Source: Gaeumannomyces sp. JS-464
Taxonomy: Eukaryota > Ascomycota > Sordariomycetes > Magnaporthales > Magnaporthaceae
Length of the DNA: 64,000 nucleotides
NCBI GenBank assembly: GCA_002197995.1
Contig: NGZR01000002.1
Location: 8,618,001 to 8,682,000, forward strand
Direction: 5' to 3'
The position numbers and the translations under genes are program-made. The notes beneath the pieces were generated by a model. It had not been told where the DNA came from. It searched no databases and worked only from the letters and a program-made list of their open reading frames with translations. Within the stretch, counting starts at the first letter, position 1. The number at the start of each line of letters is the position of its first letter. This document shows positions 56,601 to 64,000 of this stretch, in pieces.

Positions 56601-57778
56601 CTTTCTAGCTCCTGGTCGTCACCGACATCTTCTTCTTGCAACTAGCAATCTGCCACACCAAAAGCTGTCGAGCCATGTCGTGGCTGTCCTGTTGGCGGCA
56701 GCTCTGCCGCCCACTTAGAAACTCCTGAGCCCCCAGGGGAAACTTTGTTAGGGCGTACGCAGATCGCCGGGAACAGCGTCGCCAGGAACAGGAGAATAAG
56801 CGCTGATAACCGCACAGAATCGTTCATGGCTAGTCGAGGCTTTAGGTACTTGTAACCAAAGCCAGTATCTACGTCGTAGGATACATGACTTGGTGGGCTT
56901 TCCCACGTGGCTTGCGTGATATTTAAAGCATGAATTTGCGTTGCTATTTATCGGGACCCGGGGACCAAAACTGTAAATATTGCAGTTGGTGGAGGTCTTG
57001 ATACCCGTCTCTCTGTAGCTACGGCGTATGCACGGTGTCAAAGAGCCTCATATTCAAACGCCAGTCTCTTCGCCGCTCCTGTCTCTCAGTCCCGTCCGGC
57101 GTATCCCGCCAGGGCCCCGGCTAGAGAAGTACACGGGGCTCCCCTCAATTCCTGTCCTAGCTCGCTCTGCTCCTTCCTCGCCTTGCGAAGGTCTTCTGTG
57201 GTCTTCCAGAGGGTACGTCATCCCAAGGTCCCAAGCGTGCCCTAGCCCCAACTGGCCAACCAGATGCCAGCATTCTTTTTGGTCCGACCCGCCATCGTTT
57301 TTCTTTTTAGGTTGCTAAATTTTCTCTTGCCCTCTTTCAACTCTTCCTCCTCTTCCATTTCTTCCACACAACACCACCACCTCCTCCCCCGCCACCACGG
57401 ATGGTATCGAGCCCTGACGAGGCTCTTCGTACCAGCTCGCGGGAGCGCGTCCCCCCTTTGCTTGACGTCTTCTGCCGTGCTCTGCGCCTCTCGGTACAGG
57501 CCCCAGTCGCCTGTTCAGCCCGCCCATGCCCCCAGCACACGAACACGTCTCGGCTGACGACCGAGCGGGATTCGAGGGCGAGTTCTACCCACGCTTTCCA
57601 TCTCTGTCAGCTCCGTCGCATACGGGCTAGGCTAACTGACTGTTGCTTACTGTCTTCAACTACCTATCTATCTAGGCGTGCTGTTGTACCCCGCCGAGAA
57701 ACAGGACACCAACAGCATTCACGCGCCTGCCCCGCGCCAGGTCGGGCGATCTGATCGACGCGGGTGACGCCAATCCAA
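53656..57778. other. Unassigned region left of the snoRNA host
   Basis: Four kilobases without a supported protein gene. The open frames are short and overlapping, and lack motifs. From about 56000 the sequence becomes pyrimidine-rich on the plus strand with scattered CTAAC and TAG/CAG elements (for example GGCTAACTGACTG near 57630), so the spliced non-coding transcript to the right may begin here. Confidence 0.4.
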
Positions 57779-57824
57779 GTGAGGGAAGAAATTATTCCTT
57801 GACGTTGCTTGCCCTACCACCCCC

Positions 57825-57900
57825 ATATGATGACCATTCTTCCTTGCCCTCCTCTGATACCTGATGAGCAACTCTCTACAGCGTACTCTCTGTATCTCAT
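57825..57900 (+). ncRNA. Candidate box C/D snoRNA (weak)
   Basis: ATGATGA at 57827-57833 is a good C box, CTGA at 57854-57857 a D' box, and TGATGAG at 57862-57868 a C' box. The expected terminal D box is degenerate (CTCTGTATC near 57888) and no closing stem was found. It sits inside a plausible intron of the host transcript, which is the main support. Confidence 0.3.
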
Positions 57901-58204
57901 CCAAACTTTTCTCCCCATCTTGATCCTGCCTGTCCAATACTGCGCTCCAGGTTTACCAACGCTGACCGCGTAGGCCTCTTCGTCTCGGCTCCGGAGTAGC
58001 CCACAGTAAAAGACACAAGTCAGGTACGTCAGCCATCCTTGCTGCGGCAGCTAGCTTCATTATTACAACTGTGGCTAACCCGCTACTCTCAGGGTCCACC
58101 CTGCCATGAGCCATGGCTGCTAGCTTTGATCATCGACAAATGAGATCGAAGGCCCTTCTTCAAGGTAAACACACAAACCTCTTTTTACTTTCGCCCCTTT
58201 TGAT

Positions 58205-58312
58205 GGCCGATGATGAAAAACATACGCTCTGAAAACTGAATACGTCCTATCCGACTGGACTGGCCCTACACGACTGGGCCATGAAGACCTTTTCTCTCTC
58301 TGCTCTGAGGCC
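58205..58312 (+). ncRNA. Box C/D snoRNA 1 with internal hairpin
   Basis: C box ATGATGA at 58210-58216, D box CTGA at 58305-58308, closed by a GGCC/GGCC terminal stem (58205-58208 with 58309-58312). A D' box CTGA lies near 58236-58239. A six-pair internal stem, TGGCCC (58261-58266) with GGGCCA (58276-58281), separates D' from a CATGAAG C'-like box. It is about 108 nt, longer than usual, and closely related to snoRNA 2. Its rRNA or snRNA target was not identified. Confidence 0.85.
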
Positions 58313-58501
58313 CCGAAACTTTATTCCCCCCACCTCGGTAACCTTTTCTGTCCCACGAATACAGTTTCGGCTAACAAACCAGCTGCCACGGCTGGTCTTG
58401 TTATATAGCAGGGAACATAGCTATTGGGCATTGAGATAAAACGTCAAAACCAGCTCTCAGGTAAATATAAAACAGCCCTTTCCTTGCCCATACCCTGTGT
58501 T

Positions 58502-58608
58502 GGCCGATGATGAAAACATTTGCTCTACAAACTGAGTTAGTCCTATCCGACTGGACTGGTCCTACACGACTGGACCGTGAAGAAATATTCTCTCTCTGCT
58601 CTGAGGCC
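58502..58608 (+). ncRNA. Box C/D snoRNA 2, paralogue of snoRNA 1
   Basis: C box ATGATGA at 58507-58513, D box CTGA at 58601-58604, terminal stem GGCC/GGCC (58502-58505 with 58605-58608). A D' box CTGA lies near 58532. The internal stem is TGGTCC (58557-58562) with GGACCG (58572-58577). Compared with snoRNA 1 one pair changed from C-G to T-A on both sides, a compensatory change, which supports a real RNA structure. The segment TCCTATCCGACTGGACTGG is identical in both. Confidence 0.87.
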
Positions 58609-58908
58609 CTTCATGCCCCTCGAATCCTAGCCTCCGTACAAAAAAATGGGGCTTCAGCTTACTCTCAGTCAGCCACAGAATTATCTTTATTTGGCCCATC
58701 ATGCGCAACCGTTTCCTCGGCATCTTTTTAACTGTAAGGCATAGAAATCCCCTTTCCCCTCTCCTCCAACTCTAAACACAACCTATCTAAGTTGCTAACG
58801 ATTTACTCTATGCAACCAAAAGTCACAGCATCTACTACAGCTCCTCAGACTCGGTACGTGGTCACACCAAGCCCCATCTGGTGGTAGATTCTAGTCATTT
58901 CGACTCTC

Positions 58909-58990
58909 GCCAATGATGAAAAATCAAGAGAATACTCGATCATATTCCTAGTCCACGTGGACGATGTGGTTAACGACGATACTCTGAGGC
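58909..58990 (+). ncRNA. Box C/D snoRNA 3
   Basis: C box ATGATGA at 58913-58919, D box CTGA at 58984-58987, terminal stem GCC/GGC. It is about 82 nt. The guide region just before the D box reads GTTAACGACGATACT. It sits in the intron 58854-59070, whose branch point GCTAAC lies at 59045-59050. Target not determined. Confidence 0.85.
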
Positions 58991-59170
58991 TTGGAAATCT
59001 CCCCGCGCTACACGCCAATTTTCTGCATTCAGGATTTGTCAAACGCTAACGGGCCAAGAAGGTCATCTAGCAAAGGGCACCATTCAATCTACCCGTAGCC
59101 AAATCTAGTAGGAGTAAGTGTCATTCTCTCTCACATCCGTCGCTAACTGCCTACCTACCTATGCACGCGC

Positions 59171-59249
59171 GCCTATGATGACAATACTCCTTGTTCAGAG
59201 CCTTTCGGCCATGACCTCCTATTATGGAATCTCTTTGTTGCTCTGAGGC
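59171..59249 (+). ncRNA. Box C/D snoRNA 4
   Basis: C box ATGATGA at 59175-59181, D box CTGA at 59243-59246, terminal stem GCC/GGC. It is about 79 nt. A possible D' box CAGA follows CTTGTT near 59196. The guide before D reads GGAATCTCTTTGTTGCT. It sits in the intron 59114-59319 with branch point GCTAAC near 59298. Target not determined. Confidence 0.85.
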
Positions 59250-59406
59250 CGTCCTAAACCTTCACATCCCGCACTATCTGCTTCAAAGGTTCCAAAAGCT
59301 AACGTTTGAGTATCTCAAGCCAGAAAACCCTAGGATGACATACTGCTAGCCAGGTTGGTACTTAGCAAAAGCTCTTTTTTCTCCTAGCCTGCTCTTCCTG
59401 CTCATC

Positions 59407-59479
59407 GCCTATGATGACACCCCTGGTTGTTCTTGAGTCCTCATGGACGGTGAAGACCAACTTGTGATTGTTCTGAGGC
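59407..59479 (+). ncRNA. Box C/D snoRNA 5
   Basis: C box ATGATGA at 59411-59417, D box CTGA at 59473-59476, terminal stem GCC/GGC. It is about 73 nt. A GGTGAAG C'-like box lies near 59450. The guide before D reads CAACTTGTGATTGTT. Its intron has the branch point GCTAAC at about 59532 and a TTACAG acceptor at 59551-59556. Target not determined. Confidence 0.85.
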
Positions 59480-59648
59480 TTGCCGAGCTGATTGCGCTGT
59501 CGAGCAAAGTCCTAGACGCAGTCGTTTAGATGCTAACAGTGAATGATCTATTACAGCCCCGGTACTCAAGCGAGGAAGTGAGACAGGTGGCTAGAGTTTA
59601 TTGGTATGTCACACCCTTCTCCTCATGTCAGTTCAGCCCCTGATTACT

Positions 59649-59730
59649 CTCCATGATGATATATGTATCGTTGCAAAGAAGAATTGTTCTTCTATGTGCT
59701 AAAATCAGTTTCGTTATCGCCCTGATTCCG
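59649..59730 (+). ncRNA. Box C/D snoRNA 6
   Basis: C box ATGATGA at 59653-59659, D box CTGA at 59722-59725. It is about 80 nt. No clear terminal stem was found, unlike the others. The guide before D reads AGTTTCGTTATCGCC. It sits in the intron 59604-59797 (GTATGT donor, GCTAAC branch point at about 59781, CCAG acceptor). Target not determined. Confidence 0.75.
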
Positions 59731-62700
59731 CAAAATATTTCCTTCCTCCGTCGTCATTGCTCATGTCCTTGGATAGACGTGCTAACAAGCAATCCAGTTC
59801 CAGGATAGAGACGCAAATCGTCCTCTTTAGCCCAGGAAACTCCTTCAGAGGGTATGTAGCCTCCGCGCCAGCCTGCCCTCTCCTTGGGCGCTACGGTGAG
59901 CAACATCCATTAAGAGCTCTCATATGACCGGACCTAGCCGTACCTAGACGTTGCCTCTATGATTACATCATCAACTTTGATCTTCTGATATGCATGCCTC
60001 ATCTACGGCGCTGTGTTGCTATTGTCTGTCGATTAGAGACATGAAAACTAACAAGATCTTTCTTCTGCCTAAGGCCTGCGACCAACCACCAACCGTGACC
60101 TGGAAGCAATGCCGGAATCCGTCGCTAGGAGGACCGGGCAGGGAAGGGGAGGGCCAAAGACACCACAGACCGAAGCCGGGCAGTCTACACCGAGACGAAC
60201 GGGACAGGGCTTGGATGGCGAGGCGTGCAGGCGGCAGAGGCTCAAAGTCGCACACTCGGAGCCCTTTTGTCTAGCCTCGTCGCGATGGCTTCGTTTGTCC
60301 TGCGTCCAACGTCTCAAAAGTTTGAGCACGTGAATACCTATATGACTGCATTACGCACGTACGTTGCGTGGCGTGTCCTGTGCAATTCCAGATTTGCTGA
60401 GCCGCATGGGGTGATTTTGCTGCTGACGGGTCAGACGGGACTTCCCAAGCTCCGAGCATAGCCGGTGTAGTCAGTCAGTTGAGCCTCACCCACGTCTGCG
60501 CACATGGAGGCGTCGTTTCTGGGGCGGCTTGCATGCGCGCGTGCATGCAGCACATGCATCGCGGAGGAGGCGGAAAGCCCATGTCGGCCCACCTGACCGA
60601 CTCGTCCAGCCCCAGAGATGGTGAAATTACCCAACCAAGCATCCCTTGCTGAGGCTCTGCTGGCCCGCCCGCTTCGATAGCGGCATGCGCGCGTGGTTGG
60701 GGATCATCTCTGCACCGGCGGGGTTCAAGCGTGGGTAAGGCTGGCAGGTGGCTCGAGTTACGCGGTGACCAGGCATAGGTGGCTGGCTGACAGGCAGGCA
60801 GAGCAGGCAGGTAGCGTGGAATCAGGTCTGTGTGACTGCGATTACTAGGTAGGTGGGCGCACGGGGAGAAAGATGACAGCCGCACTAGCCGACAACTCTA
60901 GTGCGTGGTCGGCACATGTCCACCCCCGTGCATACGGGGCGGCTGCCGTGAGTGGTGGGTGCAAATCGGGCCGGCGGCATGATTATTTATCCTCTGCCAT
61001 GGACGGGCCGGATGTCACCAAGGTTCTTCTACTCTGTATATACAACACCTTTGGGCGGGGGCCGAGAGGGCACCAAGCGCAGCCTCGATCTTGGGGTTTG
61101 GCGAGGGCGGCATCCCACAGAAACCAGCGGGCCGATGGGTGAACCCACCTCTGTGTGCCCCTGTGTTAGTGTAACGCCTGGTAAAGTGAGGCGTTGGACG
61201 GGTGCGACAGCCAGACGAACTCGCTTTCATGGCGATACGAAGGCGGCGAGGCAAAGGGAATATCGTGTTGTGGAACGTCAGGCTGGAATTTCGTGCCGGG
61301 TCTGGGCTGGGCACTCGCGGCTAATTGTGAGCGCAGTGGATAGGGTCGGCAGAAAGCTGCACGATGTGATTCTGCATGTCACATCGCAGAGCCCCAAAAC
61401 AAGGACAAAGTGCACATGTGAGCGTGGTTCGTTGGCTGACAATGCGCGGTTTTCTTTTTGTGCACTTTGAGGCGTGCTCTTTCGAGCGACGCCCGGCGGC
61501 CCCCAAATGCACCCTCCCTGCTTGGCGCGGGGATTTCGATAACGAATACCTATCAAATGAGGCGACAGACATGGACCCTGATTTCTGCGGCTGAGAATGG
61601 CTGGGATGGTGGGGCTACGGCTGGACTTCGTGCGACCATTTGATCAACCGGTCTTGGGTGCCCTCCGTCGCTTTTGGGTGGGATTATTGTTGTCCAGACG
61701 CACGCCGATGTCTTGGGCGGACTAGCGGATAGGTGGAGGGAGGGGACATGGGGCCCAAAGAGGATACGATGGTGGGCAAGAAAATGGAGGTGCACCCCCG
61801 CGCACGAAGAAGGTGCGAGAAGAATCGCAGGTCCATGGCTTCTGGTGACTATTGGCCGTATTTTACGGGTAGGAACACGAGGACCAGTTCGCTTTGTCAG
61901 CTCCCATGCTGCGAATCCGCCTCGAGCCGCCACTATCAGGACAGGACGGACAGGTATGACTAGACCAGGCCGGTCTGGGTTCCACGTTTTAGCAATGTCT
62001 TGGACGAAAAACACCAGCGCTTGGCTGGTGTGATGGGTGGCCAAGATAATGGCAGGTGGCAACAGCCAGTTGAGAACAGCACACGCAGCCGTTGCCGGCG
62101 CCATTGGCTGGAGGCTACAGGTTAGTGAGACTGGCGGTGGGCGGCCGACGGGTCTGGGGCTGGGGTTGTCAGCGAGCCAAAGCACGGCGACATGTCAGTG
62201 ATACCGGGCAGGCCGGGAGCTGCTACCCGGAGGGTGCATCGATCATCGCGGCGGGCCAGTACGCAGATTTTGTTTGGTGGGCGTAGAGCACGAGGGATGC
62301 GTGGACCCTGGGATCGCGGGGGAGGGGCGGACGAGGAGGGTCTGGTGGGTGCAGGCAGCACGGCTTGGTGTCTGGTGCGATTCAACTGCACGCCTAGATC
62401 AATGCCATGGCTTCCCGTCGTGCCATCCATCAAAGACCTTAGATTGGCACGACAAGCAATTCGGTGTTGGCGCGCTTAGTGACACGGGGAGGCCCCTACA
62501 AGCCAGCATGATTCGGAGACAGGGGCTGAGGCTGAGGAAATGAGCTTCTGCGAGCATCCATTTGACCTCTATCCCTTGTGGTATTGGCCAAAACCCATCC
62601 GCGATTCCGATCCTACGCGGGGATAGCTTCATCCGAGCCAGCGGGCGGCCGCCGACAGGGCTGCTCCCGAACCCTCGCATGAATTTCCAAGCACCATAAT

Positions 62701-62850
62701 ATTTTGTCTCGGGTGGCTACACGAGGCCGACTCCCAAGACCTGACGTCCCGGAAGCTGGGTGGTTGGGGAGACTCGAAAGAAACACCGTCTCGCGTCACA
62801 CAGCCTTTCTGCTCGCATGGAAAGCTGGGGCGGAGCCTGCCCAGCTGCTG

Positions 62851-62881
62851 CATGTTCAGTGAATATTGTTCACTAAACATG
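62851..62881. repeat. Near-perfect inverted repeat (13-bp arms)
   Basis: Left arm CATGTTCAGTGAA (62851-62863), five-base centre TATTG, right arm TTCACTAAACATG (62869-62881). The arms pair at 12 of 13 positions. CAGCTGCTGCA occurs on both sides (62842-62852 and 62901-62911). It could be a dimeric protein binding site or a hairpin; no gene start is recognised next to it. Confidence 0.7.
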
Positions 62882-63156
62882 CGGGCCCGTCAGCGAGGTC
62901 CAGCTGCTGCAGGTCGCTGCAGCCGGCACGAAGCCACGGCGTTGTTGCGGGTCCACTCGACGCCCCACCACTCTCCACTCCTGTCGTGCCGTGCGCTTTT
63001 CGCGCAACAAGAAAAAGAGACGGAAAAAAGCACTGGGTCTACTGCCCTTCATCGTGAGCAACGAGCAGCCTCGTCTCTGCTGCCTGTCGAGATCAGACCA
63101 CGCTTCTGGATGCCGTGGACTGCTGAGCGTGGAGTCTATTAGCCAATACAGTCGAA

Positions 63157-63187
63157 GTGTGTGTGTGTGTGTGTGTGTATGTGTGTC
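63157..63187. repeat. (GT)n microsatellite
   Basis: Eleven GT units followed by a single AT and three more GT units. A simple dinucleotide tract with no coding role. Confidence 0.95.
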
Positions 63188-64000
63188 AGACGCTCGTCGG
63201 TAAGCCTGCGTGGCCTGCAACTCGAGCGCCCTCCGCCTGTGCAGAACCAAAGAAGGGGTTGCCAAGTGGTGCAGCGGCATGGCTGGGTGATGCAGCAACA
63301 TGAAGCTTTTGTATCGATCCTCCTCGCTCGGGCGAGTGCACACTGTTGTGTCGCGTCCGTTATCTCACAAGAACAACGCGTCCCGTCTCGGTTCGTCCCC
63401 AGTACAAAAACGAGACTTGGCCTCCAAGATTGCGGCTTGGACGAGACCAAGGCCGCAGTGTACCTCAGCGTCGACTGTTGTTGTGGATTGGCGCCCTCCT
63501 CCCAGTCCTGCCCAGCCTGCAGGCGCCTTTGCTGCCTCGACGTTTTTCATCACAAGAGCGAACGCGGGGTTTGAAATTTTCTCGCTTGTCTCTTTTCTAC
63601 TCGGGCGTAGGTAGATATAAGCCACCACGATAAGTAGCCCGCCGCTCCCACCGCACGGTGTCTGGTCCTCGGACATCCCAGCGACGCAGAGTCCTCGCCC
63701 ACCGCCATTTCAGTGTCACCTCTAACCCCGACTGTCGGCGCCTCCCTCCTGCTTTTGCCCCCTTAATCATCCTCGCCCGTCCGCCCTCGCGCCGATTGGA
63801 CCCTGCACCCACCCATCAGAGCGCCGAACTGCCTAAAATAACGCCTCGGTGCCGCGGAAGGACCCCTAGTCTCGCCTGGTCCCCTACTTTTGTGCTTCAG
63901 GGTCCTTATCAAGCGGCACGGCACTACCGCGCGCACCTTTGTGGCCACCAAGACGGCCGAGAACCCGCGCCCTCTCCGCAGATCCCTCATACTAGGCCGC

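Larger units (their letters stand above)
57779..60075 (+). ncRNA. Spliced non-coding host transcript of a box C/D snoRNA cluster
   Basis: A chain of introns on the plus strand, each with a fungal donor, a branch point and an acceptor, separated by short exons without an open frame. Proposed introns are about 57779-57972 (GTGAGG, GCTGAC, TAG), 58024-58092, 58165-58384, 58461 to about 58836, 58854-59070, 59114-59319, 59358-59556, 59604-59797 and 59852 to about 60075. Six contain a clear C/D snoRNA, typically 40-55 bases after the donor and 50-90 bases before the GCTAAC branch point. Exons such as 58093-58164 contain stops in all frames. This matches the established fungal arrangement in which intronic C/D snoRNAs are released from non-coding host genes. 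Exact exon borders and the transcript ends are uncertain. Confidence 0.7.
60076..64000. other. Unassigned right end
   Basis: No supported gene in 3.9 kb. The largest frame is a 210-codon minus-strand frame (61553-62185) with no motif. A near-perfect palindrome at 62851-62881 and a (GT)n tract are annotated separately. GGCAGGCAGAGCAGGCAGG simple sequence lies near 60792-60810, and the final 300 bases are C-rich, which may be the start of a gene beyond the window. Confidence 0.4.

Noticed and set aside
59950..59995. Seventh snoRNA in the last intron of the host (TATGATTA ... CTGA)
   Set aside because: The C box deviates from RTGATGA and the spacing to CTGA is only about 30 bases, too short for a C/D guide.
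1..64000. CRISPR arrays, bacterial operons or phage genes
   Set aside because: No evenly spaced direct repeats, no ribosome-binding sites and spliced genes throughout; the DNA is eukaryotic.

Overview
The window looks like nuclear DNA of a filamentous ascomycete (Pezizomycotina, probably Sordariomycetes). The evidence is GC-rich coding sequence, Kozak-type starts (CCACCATG, GCCAAGATG), short introns of about 45-120 nt with GTAAGT/GTACGT/GTATGT donors, CTAAC/CTGAC branch points and CAG/TAG acceptors, and typical mould families (cutinase, phiA-like wall protein, HET domain, pisatin-demethylase-like P450, GMC oxidoreductase). Genes are monocistronic on both strands and separated by long intergenic stretches. 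The species cannot be named from the sequence alone.

Left part (0-20 kb): a small unknown protein (3.1 kb), a repeat-bearing spacer, a secreted M14 zinc carboxypeptidase (5.5-7.0 kb), a decayed HET gene (7.3-8.6 kb), a phiA-like secreted protein (9.6 kb) convergent with a microbial-type PARG (10.5-11.6 kb), a spliced PARP-like ADP-ribosyltransferase (13.0-14.1 kb), a three-exon cutinase (15.8-16.6 kb) and a seven-helix membrane protein (18.1-19.7 kb).

Middle (20-46 kb): a small protein with a targeting-like N-terminus (20.1-20.5 kb), a LURP-one/Tubby-like protein (21.9-22.6 kb), an SLC1-type dicarboxylate/amino acid transporter (24.4-26.1 kb), a decayed region and a degenerate tandem array (29-32.4 kb), a basic low-complexity protein (34.8-36.0 kb), two single-pass wall or surface proteins (37.3-38.8 and 44.9-46.1 kb), a (TAGG)n and dispersed-repeat region (39-41 kb) and a disrupted P450 (41.8-43.6 kb).

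Right part (48-64 kb): an MFS sugar-type transporter and a secreted GMC oxidoreductase, tail to tail (48.2-52.5 kb), a second copy of the dispersed repeat (53.1-53.6 kb), and then the most unusual locus, a spliced and apparently non-coding transcript at about 57.8-60.1 kb. At least five of its introns each carry one box C/D snoRNA. From 60.1 to 64 kb no gene was recognised.

Two things cut across the window. First, many well-conserved genes are broken only by single-base indels in short homopolymer runs, mostly G or C, with conserved protein continuing in the next frame. That pattern points to consensus errors in the assembly rather than gene decay, and the annotation treats these as probable intact genes. 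The HET locus and possibly the P450 are more likely real pseudogenes. Second, a PARP-like writer and a PARG-like eraser of ADP-ribose lie about 1.4 kb apart, which suggests a linked ADP-ribosylation pair.
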